From NCBI GenBank assembly GCA_021234155.1, contig JAJEKV010000023.1:2970557-3034556 (forward strand): a DNA stretch of 64,000 nucleotides, given 5' to 3'. Below the pieces are notes generated by a model. It did not search any database and had not been told where the DNA came from. It saw only the letters and a program-made list of their open reading frames with translations. Positions 36,984 through 50,644 of this stretch are shown piece after piece; positions within the stretch are counted from its first letter, which is position 1; each line of letters begins with the position of its first letter. The DNA is from Isoetes taiwanensis (lineage: Eukaryota > Streptophyta > Lycopodiopsida > Isoetales > Isoetaceae). A program made the position numbers and the translations under genes.

Positions 36984-38364
36984 AATCAACTCAAATTTGC
37001 TTGTGAACAAGCTATCCCTAAACAAGAAAAAACTGTTTACAACATTTTGATTGCCAAATGAAATGGGAAGATTGTTTTTTGATGGGTACACTTGCAATAG
37101 ATTCTCAGAAGTCTCTAGAAGATTCCTGCATAGGTCAAAGGCAAATAGTTGACCAGAACTAGGTGAAAACATGCCTTCTGTCTGGGTCAATTTTTGGTCA
37201 ATGGAACTGGCAGAAAGCTGAAATTTGCAGATGAGAGAGTGGGAAGAATTTTTTGGACTTTCCTTTTTTGACACACTCTGACAACCCTATAGGACATGTG
37301 CATCAGGTTAGAACAACAAAAAGATTGCTACTGTCTGCTAAGATGCAATTTTTTTGTAGATTTTTAAGACAGTCGGTGACAGAGCTAGAAGATGAGTTTT
37401 GAAGCAATGCTTAGCACAATTTTTGACTTTAATGAGATGGATACAACTTACTGGGGATGGATACAGACTGCAGGTAAATAAAAACTTGACATAAAATGTT
37501 GTTTGGATAATTTTTTTGAGACTTTAGGATGAATTTTCTATGACTAAACAATGCAGAGCTAAAGTATACACTCTAGATTGAAATATGAACCAAAATAACT
37601 CATACAAACCACAGGGACTTTTGTTGTTGAGACTCAGGAACTGCCATAGCATGAATGATGCTTCCAAAACTCGAACTTTAGATCAAGACAATGCAAATTC
37701 TTCGCCAACTTCAAATTTTCATTCAAAGGAACTTTCAAAGTATACAATGAATGAATTTTCCAGCAATTTGGCATAGGAAAATTCACAAAAGTAGGAATCA
37801 AAGGTAATATATGACTTCAAAGGATAATATATGACTTTATTGCATCAGATCTTCAAGAAATCTGACACAAGGAGGCAATGCAGGGCAAACAGAGGTCATT
37901 CCAATAAGTAGGGTGCTGGATCTGATCACACAAGGCGCTGTGGTGCTCGAAGAATCCCTGAAGCTTGACCGTTTTTTTAAATCCGACAATTTCTGATCGG
38001 TTCTTGGTAAAAAGGGGTCGGATCTGGCCTCTTCTGCCTGCTAGAACTTTTCTTGACCTATAGAATAGTCAGTTGAAGTGCTGTATCCATGATTCCCACA
38101 CTGATTGATGTCCCCTTTTCGAATAAACCTCCTGCGTGGCTCGATTCTTGTCTCTGACAGCATCAAATGGAGTTTTAACTGTTCTCAGCAAGGTTCTTTG
38201 CATGAAAAAGGTCAAATCGGGCCAGTTTGGCCATGATTTGCCTGTTAGTTAGGCTAGAATTTCGGATCTTGGCATAAATGTTTTAGGGTTTTTGAAAAAA
38301 CAAGAATGAATATCCCACAGGCTTGCAAAAGAAAGGAGGCTCGGCGGATGTCCACGCGGCAGGG
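36984..38364. other. Right flank of the duplication, nothing recognised
   Basis: Unique AT-rich sequence. Open frames such as 36969-37274 (minus) have no recognisable family. A short local repeat of GATAATATATGACTT is near 37806-37835. No gene is called. Confidence 0.4.
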
Positions 38365-38406
38365 GGGGGAGGGTGACCAGTGTGGTGAGTGGTGACTACC
38401 CCAACA
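38365..38406 (+). repeat. LTR2 3' tail fragment
   Basis: GTGACCAGTGTGGTGAGTGG followed by TGACTACCCCAACA is the end of LTR2 as at 52640-52682. It directly abuts the gag of gypsy-1, so an LTR2 insertion or a deletion removed the element's 5' LTR and leader. Confidence 0.6.
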
Positions 38407-38407
38407 C

Positions 38408-39166
38408 CTGCCAGAGAAGTTTTACGGCACTCGGCCCAAGCTTCATGGTTTTTTTAATCAGATCAGACTTGTGATCTAGCTCCACCCTCATAGATATCCC
38501 ACGGCCCAGGAACAAGTTGGGCTGATTGGTTCTTTCCTCACAGGGCCAGCTCTAACTTGGTTTGCTCCTTTCTTTGGAGAAAGGAGCCCCGAGAGTTGCA
38601 AGATTTTCTTTGCTTTCCTCTGCGAGCTCGAGGCATGCTTTGGAGACACTGATCGTCAACACACATTAGTAATAAAACTTTGCAATCTAAGCCAAAGCTC
38701 TCATCCAGCTTCAGTATATGCATCGAAATTTCATCAAATTGCAGTAGATACAGCCTAGGATGATGTTGCACTTCGAGATTGTTTGCAAAGGGGGTTACAT
38801 GATGATGTCAAAGATATGTTGTTGTCTATGGAGGATCCTCAGACTTTGGAAGAAGCCATCAGATTTGCAGTTCGTTGTGATAATCAGCTCTTCGAACGTA
38901 GGCAAGAGAGACATAGTCTGGTTTTTCCAATCACACAAGTGCCTGTAGCTACGCCTACCCCGATCTCATCTATAGAATCCAGCAGGTCCGGACCTGAGCC
39001 TATGCAGATTGATCGGGCAGTTCGAGGACCTTTATTTGCCGCTGAGAAGCAGCATCAAAGAGAGGCTAATCTTTGCCTCTACTGTGGAGGAGCTGGTCAT
39101 ATTGCTCGTAGATGTTCTGTGAAGCGCCCAGACCAGTCGGAAAACTTTAGGGGCCGGTCTGAGTAG
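38408..39166 (+). pseudogene. Gypsy-1 gag with zinc knuckle
   Basis: One frame from 38408 to the TAG at 39164 encodes a capsid-type gag: LPEKFYGTRPKL, then VGLIGSFLTGPALTWFAPFF, CFGDTDRQ, ASVYASKFHQIA and GLHDDVKDMLLS, ending in a CCHC knuckle (CLYCGGAGHIARRC, near residue 225). Two in-frame TAG codons are seen, near 38480 and 38757; the latter replaces the Trp normal in this motif. This gag style is best known to me from fungal and animal chromoviruses. It continues into pol in another frame. Confidence 0.8.
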
Positions 39167-39222
39167 TAGGAGTCTCTCGTCGGCTCACCAGCTTTTCTCA
39201 GACTCCTTCCACACTTCTTGAC

Positions 39223-41027
39223 ATGTTTATTCCACCGGATAAGGTCAGCAAGGCAATTTTCATCACTATATCATTGAAATCAGAGGTTGGAAGGTTAGAA
39301 GCGTTGGCACAACTTGATTGTGGTGCAAATGTTTGCTTTATGAATAGTGCGTTCATCAGTAAGCACGCCATTCCTAGAAGCAAGGTTGAGCATCCCGGTT
39401 CTGTCGAAGATTGATGGACGAGAGATCTCCTCGGGTGCAGTCACAAAATGTACTGCGCCTCTTCAGGTTTTGTTCGAGGGAGTTTATTGTAGTATTTCCT
39501 TCAATCTCATCGCTAGCCCACATGCGCCTAGTTTTGGGTCAGCCCTGGCTTGAGCTACATAACCCACAGATTGATTGGCATACTAGATCATTTTGATTTG
39601 CTGGTCCTAGCTCTAGTTCCAGTTCATTTGCAGTTCAGGTCTTTGCATCAACATCGCCTTCAGTCTGTGCAGTATCATGGGTCCTGATTCTATCCTTGTT
39701 GTTCTTGTTTCTGTTCCATGTTCTGATTCGACTCTTGCCTCTGCTCCAGTTCATGCCCCAGATTCTGACCATATTCTCGATGATGCTCCTGCTCCTGCTC
39801 CAGTTCCTTTTCTAGTTGCTCCTGCTCTTGTTCATGTTCCTGCTCTTGCTTCTGTAGAGGCTTCTTCATGCCCCCAGTTCTGTATCTTGAAGATTTCTCT
39901 TCGCGAGTTTGTTAAATCTGGAAAGCAAGATCCAAGTTCAATATTTGCAATCCAGGTTCACCCGTTGGCTAGCTCGACACTAGTGAAGTCTGCTCCAACG
40001 CTCCCAGATAAATATGGCGACTTCTCTGATGTTTTTGACAAAGTCAAGGCCAGCAAGCTCCCAGAACATCGTCCATATGATTGTCCTCTTGATTTGCATC
40101 CTAGAAAAATGCTGCCATATGGTCTGATATATGGTCTATCTCCCGCTGAGTTGATGGTTTTGCGGGCTTATATTGAAGAGAATCTAGCCACTGGTCTCAT
40201 TCGATATTCTCGGTCCCCTATTTGGGCGCCTACCTTTTCGTCAAAAAAAAGGTTGATTTGCTGCGTTTGGTCATTGATTATAGTGGCCTCCATAAAATCA
40301 CAGTGCCAAATTGGTATCCACTTCCCCTGATCCCAGAGTTGTTGGAGCGACTCCAAGGTGTGCATTATTTTTCGAAGATTGATCTTCGGGGTGCCTACAA
40401 TCTTATCTGGGTCCGGGAGGGTGATGAGTGGAAAACATCTTTTCGTACTCAGTATTGTCATTTTGAGTACGTAGTTATGTCGTTTGGACTTATCAATGCT
40501 CCAGCAGTATTCCAACATATGGCCAATGATGTCTTTCGAGAGTTCTTTCGAGAGTTCTTAGACACTTTTATTATCATAATTTGGATGATATTCTTATTTA
40601 TTCTAAGATTCTCGAAGAACATGAGAGGCATGTTCGACAGGTCCTTCAGAAGTTTCGTGAGCACGAGTTATATGCCAAACTTGAGAGCAGGATAATGTGG
40701 AGTTCCTTGGCTATCATATCACTTCACATGGAGTCTCTATGGATCCCGAAAAGGTCAGCACTTTTTTGGAGTGGCAAACACCCTCATCCGTTCGAGATGT
40801 TCAGTGTCTTCTTAGGTTTGCCAATTTCTATCGGCATTTCATTCGGGGATTATTCGGAGATTGCCCTTCCTTTGACATGCCTCACGGTTAAGGACATGCC
40901 ATTTGAATGAAGTGTGAAAGCGGAATCTGCTTTCGTTACTCTGAAGTATGCTTTTACCACGACGCCAGTTCTTGCTCATGCAGATCCTTTGCGCCCATAT
41001 ATTGTCGAAACATATGCTTCTGATTTT
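39223..41027 (+). pseudogene. Gypsy-1 protease and reverse transcriptase, first part of pol
   Basis: The protease region has LAQLDCGANVCF (DCGA where DSGA or DTGA is usual). A linker rich in Pro/Ala/Val follows (about 39690-39880). RT begins at KYGDFSDVFDK, with [44 protein letters not shown] and [17 protein letters not shown]. The catalytic box is split by a frame change: the first half of YLDD reads FLDTF and the second, MDDILIYSK, is in the next frame at 40581. The RNase H start (ILAHADPLRPYIVET) breaks off at 41027 right after ASDF. Several frameshifts make it inactive. Confidence 0.85.
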
Positions 41028-44000
41028 AAGGCCCCCAAAAAATAAGCGTTACTAGTTTTTTAAAATAGTTTTTACATAAAACCATTATAATAAATTAATA
41101 TCACTAAGTGGGTTAATATGTTGAATAACCACTACTAGTTACATAATGTGGTTCTTGTATTAATTTTCTTTTGCTAGTTTATTGCCATAGTTCACCATCA
41201 TGTTTCTTTATGGTAGTCTATTTATTTAATTTATTGCTATATTTTAGGTAGAGGAGCCATAAACCACTAATAATTTTAGCTTTCACTTGTTTGTGCAACT
41301 TACAGTGGTTTCTTTATGAAGTCGTCTACTCTTTTTCAAATGAACCATACAAGAAAAAGTTTACTTCTTATTACAAAATATTGACTAACTGTGGGTGATT
41401 TTGTCACTCAAGATAGTAAAGCCTAGCACCTTAAACCTATTTTGTATCGAAACAAAAGCAATGGTGTTTTAGACAATGCAATTGGTAATGGTTTATTACA
41501 TATAGGACATACACAACTTGAAAATTTATTGACGCTCTATTAGATAAATTGATGTTGGTTTATGCATTATCTTTAGAATTATCTAGTGAACATCCCATTC
41601 TTATTGTAGAGTAGGAAGACTTTTAATTATGTATACAAAACTATTTTACGAAAATAATGCAATTTCTTATAGTAAAACATCCAAGATATTATTCCAAAGT
41701 AGAACAAAATTCGGAATGTAGATCTAGGGATTTGAACCCTAGTATTTTCCAATTCTTCTGAGAAGTTGACATTTTGGATAGAGATAATCACCAAAGAAAC
41801 CTTTTTTTATGGCTTTTCAAGCAAGATAATTTCCAACTAATATTTTCACCTACTGCTTGCGAGCTACTGTATGCAGATCTTTCAAGAAGCCCATTCTCCC
41901 CTTTGCACTTATTAGGAAGTCCCAGTTATCTTGCAATAGCTTGCAGTTGCAGTATGTGAACAAGGACCATGCATTCAAGAGGCATTTTGCGTGCCACTTT
42001 GATGATAAACAGTGTTTTGCCAAACATAAATCCAACCTAAATTAAATGTGCCCTCTATTGATTCTAGGCAAGGACATTTCTTGTCAATATAGGTCCCTGC
42101 TAAGAACAACTACTAATTTCATCAGGCAGATCTAAGCCATAGAGGAATGCAGAAATTAAACCTTCTTCTATTTGGGTCATAGTGGGTTGAATCAGATTTC
42201 GTGAATGAGCTTTTAGTGTCCAAAAATTCCATTGAGAATTATAACTCCAGATGCACACTGTTACAAAGCGTTTAACACAGATGTTAAGTACTTGACTACG
42301 CCTTCAAGACGGTTTCATGAGCCAGGAAGCACTAATTAGGCAAGGCATACCTTCTATAGCTTCTCATGGCACCCTGATGCCAGAACCAATGGTCTTTCAT
42401 AAACGATTCTTCCTTTCCTTTGCGCATATTTTTCCACTGCAATAAGAAAAGCATCTTCATAATTCCATAACATTAAAACGGAATATAGATAAACTTAAAT
42501 AAAAATATGCATTGACTAATCATTTTCAGCACATCTGAACCTCTGAACTGTACAATTTTTATCAAATGTTTACAATGAGTTCCCATTATGTAATACACTG
42601 CATTCTTATTTCGGTACCTGAATTATCCCACTAGTAACTTCCACTTCTTGGTTAAATAAAAGAGGTGATCCATATTCTAGATTCGTATGCCTTTTTTCAT
42701 ATATGCTTTTAGAATAAATGCTACAAAATTATATGAAAGAAAACTGACCAACCCATGTACAACAGAAGACATGGATATAACAATAACTTGCAAATATAGT
42801 GGCCTATCTCTTGCATGATGGCATATTACTGTGATGCAATTCCATATCTGACTCTTCCTTATATGAAGTTTGGAAAAGGTGCTCAACAAGGATATTACAA
42901 ACACAATGAGCAAAAAATCCAGACTCCAGTGACAAATATGCATCAAAGCCACTCATAGTTCACAAATGCCTTCCTGTATCCTTACAAATAGCCTGCAAAT
43001 CATGATTGTGTTTAGAAGCAGATGGTGACATTATACACTTACCCCAAGGAATATCTCCTACAAGCATTAGATCTCCATCCTTGTCTCATTTGTTAGAACG
43101 TAGTTAGAGCCATAAGCAAAGTTCAGCTTTTCTATTTCATTTGTTACCCTATAGCAAAGCATAAGAAAGACATTAGATTCATAGTGTCATTAAAATACTT
43201 CAGAAACAATAGGAACGATTTGAGCATGCAATCCATTCATGAAGCAGTGGGGCATCTCTTTTAGCATTCCAAACAATTATTTAAAGCTGTTTTGAACTTT
43301 CAAATCACTTTACAACTCCATCAATACACACTTGTACCAAAAAAAAAAAATGGTTGAACACTTGTGAGAAGTGCAGTTGATGTAGATTTAAACATGAGAG
43401 AAACGTTTTACTAGATCGTTGCATACATTGCACTTCATGCATTTTTGAAGGACTTTTTGTTGGCCATCCAATGGTGGTCCACTGCAAAGACATACAAAAT
43501 TATTTCAATTTCTAAAAAAATAACAAGGGACAACAGAGCCACCATTCCATATGCAAGAAATGCAATAAACTTCTCATGACAAACATCAATGTAGAGATGA
43601 TCATACATCTTGTTAAACTGCAGACTCATTGTATATAGAAATACCGGTCATATCTATATTATCAGAAGCATCTTGAAAAATTGCGCGTTCACCACATTTT
43701 TTATTCTAAATTTTGTAACGACAGAATAACAAATGACATACCTTGGTCCTTGGTGGAGTTGCCAGAGATTTCTCATGCCTATAACCAGGTTTTGGGAGCT
43801 TTGATTGCATTTCATTTCATTTGAAGCTACGCTCATCAGGAGTGGGATTGCCAAACCTTGCTCTGCTCCCTGCATCCAAAGACGAGCAATCTAATTAGCA
43901 GATTCCAACCAAATGCATATACGGTGGTCGGTGAGGATCCGCCGTTGCGTCAAGACTGTCCACGCCCTATCTCCTGCGCCATATCATTCTGAACCCTAAC

Positions 44001-46741
44001 CCCATTTCGAAAATCATTTGCTATTCTGAATCCTAATCCCAATTCGAATTTGCCTGCATTCAATCCCTGCATTATTCTTGTGTAATTATAAAAATACATA
44101 TATAATGGCCCCTTTGAAAATGTTGTTCAAAAAAAGTGTTCATTAAACATCTTAATGCTAAACCATTTAAGTGTAACCTTATCGCTAAGTGTAACCTTCT
44201 GTATTTTTTTTAAAGTTTGAACCATTGTTAAACCATTGAATTATCACGTATAAACATTGAATACACCAAAATGTGCAAATACATGCACATATCGCTGAAA
44301 ACATGTTCAAGCCCGAACCACACTTTCGGGTGAGGGCAAGCACATGCATTTAAATTTAACAATGGGCAGAATTTTGCAAGAGGCAAAAGAGAGGCTAAGC
44401 CGCATCGCCGCTAAAGAGGCAAGCCGCAGAGCGAGATAGCTAAGATAGCCGCAGATCGTAGAGATGGAGAGAGCGAGAAGGAGGCAAGTGCTGGAGAGCG
44501 TAGATAGCCAACGGATGTGGAAAGAAAGAGACTCGGGCTGTAGCGAGGGAAGACAAGGTGAAGGGCTTAAAATCGGCGGATCTTAACAATCGGATATGAT
44601 CAACTCGAGGAACTGAAGCAAGCTTCGGCAAACCCAAAAAAGGCACATGCATGAATCGGCCCTCATAAAAAAGGAAACAATCGAAAATCTTCTGGAAGCA
44701 CGGCCATGTGAATTACCACCGCTTCTCTGAGCTTTTCGATCAATCCCACCCGGCCACATCCCCAGCCGGGAACTACAGATCAAGCGGGGGCCACATGCAT
44801 GAATCCGGCCCCTGTCCCACGAAAACGTAGAAATGAAACTAACAAAAAAAGAAAAATATGAAGAAGAAGAAGAAGAACCATTGAAATAAAAGCCACTAAA
44901 AAAAAAACAGATAATCACCCAACCCAACCTTTGGCCAAAATCTTATAAACATCTACAGCAAACCTTCTAGATGACTAACATATCACTAAAAATATTAGCA
45001 AAGATGGACAAAAAAAAGTGCGGCGAAATGAGATGTGGCTTGGGACATACATTACGCTCCAAAGGGGGTGTAATTTTTTGGTTTTTAAAGATAGTTCCTC
45101 TTATCTCAGACACATGGTTTCAAGGTTCTACTTTACTGCACAAGGGGGTCAATATGTTCAGGCATGGCACTGCCGAAAGGATTTGCTGTAGTATCACTAA
45201 AATTTATTATAGATGGAAGCCTTTCGTTGCAATTTCCAGAGCCAAAAATTCCTACGCTATTGGATCGAAGGGGGTTTTTATGGCTTAAGAAGGATATATC
45301 ATGCCTCACATCGGAACCCTGGGAGGTTGCATGCTGCCAGCAGAGATAAAATACATAAACTGGCTGGACATTGTGAAGCAACACACGCCACCTAATACAT
45401 GTGAACATAAGACTTCCAATCTATGTTATAATAAGCAAGTATACACGTGACATAGAATAGCAGATAGTGCTTACCATGTTTGAACTTGATATCCAAGTTC
45501 TTGAGCTATTTTACAATAGCTACAAACCAAGTAAAATAATATGCCACTTTTTTGCATTGGTCGCTGAGAAATGGGCTGCAGCGTGACGCTTGAGCCCATG
45601 CCCAAGAAAAAGATAAGATAAGATAAGATAAGATAAGATAAGATAAGAAAGCTATGAATGCCCTTCAATTTTGCCATACAATATAACTCTGTTGATGTGA
45701 CATGCTTTACGCCTTGCATCGCGAGACGCACACCAAACTCTGCATAACCTTTACATACTTTTTTTTCACATCAAACCACTACAATTTTGCTCCAAAATAT
45801 AGCAATGGGCCATGTTGAACCACGGGCTGCAATTTGTGAGGCATATTTGAAATCACCAAAGTGAAAGAGAATAGGAGGAATTTAGCTTGTATAGTTTGTA
45901 AATATTTTATTGACACATATGTTTGGCCTTAAAAAAACAAAAGCTAAAATGAATTTTGGTTTTGCATTGTTGATGAAGATCACACATTCATCTAGCGAAT
46001 ACATGTGTTTTGCCTCATTAATATTTCTTGATTTAAATTGCTTTCATCTTTTCTATATTGTACATGCTTCTGATTCAATCTTACGTATGAGAAAACATGT
46101 TCATCGTCCATGCACTTTGTTTGTACTCACCCCACTATGGGAGAATTGTGCAACTACATAAATCTATATCTAATTGTAATGTATATTGTATCTAAGCTTC
46201 TTCGACTCTAATATAAATATCCATGGACAACAAGAATGAAACAAAGTGCTTTCGCACAATGGGTTTCACGGGAAAAACAAATAGCAGAAAAAAGTAGAAG
46301 GAATCCATGGCTACTTAACAATTTATTAATCAACTGATGCAAGCAAAGCAAGCTTCAATCCGTGCAAGCTTCAACTGCATGAAAGCATGAGGAAATAGAT
46401 AGAAGGAAATATAGAAGGATTTGCATGGGTGCATTGTGTGAGCTTTAAATTTACAAGCTCCAATGGTACAATCCATTCTTCAATTCGATGCAAGCTTCAA
46501 TTTGTTATGTTCTCTTGATGCAACAATGTGTTGAGGGACAAATTTAATGGAAGCCCTGAAATAAACAAATAGAAAGGGGATTTTTTTTATGCCTGCAGCG
46601 GCTAGAATGAATCCACTTTCGGTTAAATCTAAATCAATGGACTTGAGAGGATATTCGATGCAGCTCAATATAGAAGGTAATGCAAAAATGACATTTTTTT
46701 TTTTTTTTTGCTCTCATCTCGTTACATTCATTTAATATATT
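41028..46741. mobile_element. Left part of a probable TIR DNA transposon inserted in gypsy-1
   Basis: The gypsy-1 RNase H stops at 41027. The new sequence starts AAGGCCCCC, then ACTAGT, AACCAT, AACCAC and GTGGTT subterminal motifs. A matching series in inverse orientation (AAGGCTCCTG, ACTAGT, AACCAT, AACCAC, GTGGTT) starts at 50912, next to the missing RNase H. That supports a TIR element with imperfect ends; TTT may be the target-site duplication. No transposase is recognised. Open frames (for example 41850-42035, 42677-42952 and 44583-44927, all minus) have no clear motifs. A run of (AAGAT)n is at 45611-45648. Confidence 0.5.
45611..45648. repeat. (AAGAT)n microsatellite
   Basis: About seven units of a 5-mer. 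It follows GCTTGAGCCCATGCCCAAG and may be the tail of a retroposon, by analogy with the microsatellite-tailed LINE ends elsewhere in the window. Confidence 0.7.
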
Positions 46742-46749
46742 ATGTACAT

Positions 46750-47506
46750 ATTCCGGCTTCTCCCAATCTACACCCTCAATTCATAATATTATTCAGATAC
46801 TCTAGGGCCCTCACAACCATTCTTAGGGTATGCCCTTTGGCTACCCTCAAGTTTCCTTTGGCCCTCCCCATGTTCATGAATTTCAGGCTTCCCCATCTTT
46901 TCAGAATGCTCTTCCTATCTACCAACTCACTGATCTCAAGCCTAATGAGGAGGGATCCCATGGTCCTTCCCCACAGGAAGTTCTTTTCTCTGGCCCTCCG
47001 GTTTTTTCTGTTCAAATACTACCTGGTTCTCAGCCCACGGCTGTTCCGTCTAGCTATGTTCCTGCATATGCTCCACCTGTCTATGCGCCAGTTCCGCCTT
47101 CATCTCCTATTCACAATTTGAAGCTGACTTATCCTACTTTTGGCAACACTAAAGGCAAACCTCTGGACCAAAGTGCTCAAGCTCATATGGAGGAATTTGA
47201 GGCATTGGCCATTCTAAATGGTCATGCTCAACCTCAGCTCAAGTTTCACATCTTTTCCACAACATTGCGAGGTGCCCCTCATCAATGGCTCATGGCCAAC
47301 AAAAGCCACTGGAAACAAAGTTGGCACGAAATGAAAATGACATTCCTTTCTCATTATGGCACCACGGATGATGATCAACTCCTGCTCAAGCAACTCAATG
47401 ATCTCCAGAAGCAACCTACGGAGTCTGCGCGTGATTTTGCCGACCGTCTTCACATCCTCATCAGTAAGCTCCAGGAGTACCCCATGCAGAGCCAGATTCT
47501 TGTCTA
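46750..47506 (+). pseudogene. Gypsy-3 gag, C-terminal part
   Basis: From about 46830 the frame is open, with a Pro-rich start followed by the Retrotrans_gag core: LKLTYPTFGNTKGKPLDQSA, GAPHQWLMANKSHWKQSWHEM, LKQLNDLQKQPTESARDFADR. It ends with a TAG at 47504. Stops occur upstream near 46800-46830. The N-terminal part of gag lies at 51833-51495 on the other strand, separated by the inversion. Confidence 0.8.
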
Positions 47507-47566
47507 GTTTCTGCAGGGCCTTCCTCCCGCCATTCGCTCTCATGACCAGTACTGCGCCCCAAAACT

Positions 47567-49857
47567 TTGGAGCAGGCGATTGAGTTGGTCAATCACTCGG
47601 TCAATGTCTCCTCACGCGCTGTTGCTCTCACGGAACTACCTTTCATGCCCCCGTCATGGTTCCTCAGAATGCAGTTCAGCCTCAACAAACCAATCCACAA
47701 CGCTCTCAGATCTGGTGCCATATCTGTAAATATCAAGGACATTTGGCAAATGAATGCAACTCCACAAATGGCCCCCCTCATTGCAAAAGATGCAACATGT
47801 GCAATCATGCCACGGAGGAATGCACCCGCTCTCATCCTATACCCTTCAGGCAGAAGATGGTTTTTCAAGTGCAAACCACGCCTCAGCAACAACCATCCTA
47901 TCAGCCTCAGCAATTTCAAGCTCAACAACCTCAACAGTATCAACAAACCTCAGCAGTCACGGGGACCAGGCTCCCGTCCTCCCTTTGATCCTTCGAAGGC
48001 TCAGTATTACCATTGTCACGAATGGGGTCATACCACCACGGCGTGCCCTCAACTTCCCCAAGTTCAAGTACAACTTCCTGGAACAAATCAACCTGCTTCT
48101 GTACGCCTCACGGCTTATCAGCTGTGGGTTGCCAATGGTAAACAAGGCCCGCGTCCTGTTTTGAGAAAGCCACCATGGCCACCTCAACCACAGAGACCTC
48201 AGCAAGCGGCATCTCCCTCAAATCCTATAGATCAACAAGCTCAAGAAGAAATATACCAGGCACTCAATCCTCCGGTCCAGCAGTCAAATTGGGTTGGTTT
48301 GGTTTCACGCCAGATCAAGGCTTCACGCCCCTTGACCATCATCCCTCACGACACGCAACCAGCTTTTGCTGCCGACACCATTCCTCATGACGATGACAAA
48401 AAGGTCCACTTCGCCCCAGACTTGGATAAACTCATGCCTCACGTCATGCCCAAGGTCAGACAGAGTATTCTCAAACTTATGCAGGCTGCTGAAGGCCGCA
48501 CTCTTCCAAATGTTCATGCAACAACCAGAGCTCAGCAGCGTCAGGAGGCACCATCATCATCTACAGGCCCACGCTCGCAGCCGTATCCTCATATTGCTCC
48601 AGAGGTGGAGCTTCTCAAAGAGGTTTCTATTTCCTTATGTTCCTTTGGAACTTCAAGAAGAACTTGCAAAAATCAAGATTCGCTTGAGCCTTGCCATCAT
48701 TTTGAAACTTTGTCCTGCTCTCAAAGACCAGTTGCCCCTTCCTACTATTCTGGTCGGAGCCGTGGCTACATCAACACCCACGGTGCATGCCACGGTGGGC
48801 AATCAGCACATCAATCATGTTCAAATTGACGGAGGCAGTGCTGTCAATCTTATTACTGATAAGCTCAGAAAGCAATTGGGCATCAAGCAACTTTACCGTG
48901 CCCCCTATGATATCAAGTTGGCCAATGGCCATATCACGCGCCCTCAAGGCGTCACTCCTCTCCTTCACATTAGCATTGGTGATCTCAAATTCCCTTTGGA
49001 ATTTGGGGTTTGGAAAGCTGGTGAAGATCCAGGTGACTATGAAATGCTGGTTGGACGATCTTTTCTCCGTCAAGCTAAAAGTATTCATTACTGGGCCACG
49101 GACCAACTTGTCATTACTGATGGACATCTCAATGCAACTATGAATTTGGAAACTGGCAAATTGATCTCTGTTGAGAATGCCTTAACCTTCGATCTCGTGA
49201 CACCGATTCTCGAAGAAGCCCAAAACATCTATCATGTTCAGGCTCCACCCGCGAGTCTGTCTCTCTCATCCTACCGTGAGTATGCTGATCCTTGGGGTGA
49301 GATGACTCTTGATCAAGACCAGGCTGTGGCTGCTCTGCTTGACCCTTACTTGGCTCCTTGCAACCGAATTCAACGTCTTGACCATTTTTCGGACACGGAA
49401 CTTTCTCCTGAGACTGTCGATGTTCACGCCGTCATGAAGCAACCTTTGCTTGATGACGCTCAGCAGCCTCTTTTCTTCACCACTCAAAACGCTGCACCTC
49501 ATGTCATGCTTCAACCTCCTGCTCATGTTGTTCAGGACACGGAGGTTGTTCCACACATTCAGACTCCTGAGGTCGAAATCGTGGACATTGGCAACAATCA
49601 ACCTGTCCGACTAGCTGCCCATCTTCCACCAACCTATAAAGCACGCGCCGTCACGCTGTTCAAAAAATTCAAACATATTTTTGCATGGAGCTATAAAGAC
49701 CTTCGAGGTATCAAAAAAGAATTGGGGGAACTCACCATTCCTACCAAACCTGATGCCCGTCCAATCTAGCAACGACAGTACAGGCTCAACCCCAATCACC
49801 GTGACTGTGTCAACGCCGAAATTGACAAACTTTTAGCTGCTGGCTTGACATGATTAG
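47567..49857 (+). pseudogene. Gypsy-3 zinc knuckles, protease and RT start
   Basis: Two overlapping open frames. The first region holds cysteine knuckles (CHICKYQGHLANEC near 47720 and CKRCNMCNHATEEC near 47790) in one frame and a Gln/Pro-rich stretch. The frame 48366-49769 carries an aspartic protease (HVQIDGGSAVNLITDKLR, with DGGS at the catalytic site; LVGRSFLRQAKSIHY). The RT start (FAWSYKDLRGI) breaks off at about 49850, where the LTR begins. RT, RNase H and integrase are absent, so this is a non-autonomous, internally deleted copy. Confidence 0.8.
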
Positions 49858-50415
49858 GTGCCGACCTGGTACAGGACTATTCATGCACACCTCGGACCAG
49901 ACCAAGAACAAGGAGTCAAATCCAGGTCCTGGTCAGTCGTCAAAAGCCCCGCAAAAGACCACGCAGAAGGTCACGCCCACAAGGCAGCCAAAGAAGAAGC
50001 CGAGAATAGACAGATGACGGCCTGTAGGCGTCAGCGTGATTCCAGGCATTTCAAGAGGCACCACCAGCATTCCTACAAATCAGGCCTCCTTCAGGAGTCG
50101 GCACCGAAATCTGTCAGAGTATCTATATTGGGCCCAAGGCCATTGTACTATATATATGAGTAGAGCTAGCATTCGAAGGTTAGATGAGTTTTGGTTCTTG
50201 TCTCCATCATTTCTCTCCCGATTGTGAGAGCTCATGTATTCTGATTGATATCAAGAAATTTTCTTCACACACTTGTGTTTCTGTTGTCTTTTTGTTTTCT
50301 CTTCCTTTGTTCTTTTGCAAATCCCGCGTGACACAGCTCCTGAATTCTCCTGTTTGATCCAAGGGTCCTCACAGAGGGCTGTCTTGCAGGAGTTCCCGAA
50401 CCCAGACCCCAAACA
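49851..50415 (+). repeat. Gypsy-3 3' LTR
   Basis: It matches 52446-51885 in inverse orientation over its length and ends CCCCAAACA at 50415. TATATATATGAG near 50150 is a probable TATA region. The flank TGCGT (50416-50420) is the inverse of ACGCA and pairs, with one mismatch, with ACGCG at 52447-52451 as the target-site duplication once the inversion is undone. Confidence 0.75.
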
Positions 50416-50439
50416 TGCGTGCAAGATATTTGCACGAAT

Positions 50440-50644
50440 GCATTGTGGATGGATCATCACCACTGGATTATCTGAGCAGAGAGAAAAGAACAGAGGGAGA
50501 CGGTGTATTGAGGGGGAGGATTTTGCTTGATCTAGCTATGGAGATGATGATTCTTTGTCTTGTGCATTGCTTTGATTTGATAGATTGAGCTTGGATTGTT
50601 GGGTTTTTCATCCTTCTTGCAAGGTTAGAGTTCAGGCTCTAACA
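50440..50644 (-). repeat. LTR2, 5' half, inverted
   Basis: On the minus strand it starts TGTTAGAGCCTGAACTC at 50644, preceded by CAAGT (50649-50645), and aligns with 18792-18990. It continues to the gypsy-3 insertion site. Confidence 0.75.

Noticed and set aside
44583-44927. Ser/Phe-rich minus-strand open frame
   Set aside because: It reads through GAA and poly(A) simple repeats; the composition explains it.
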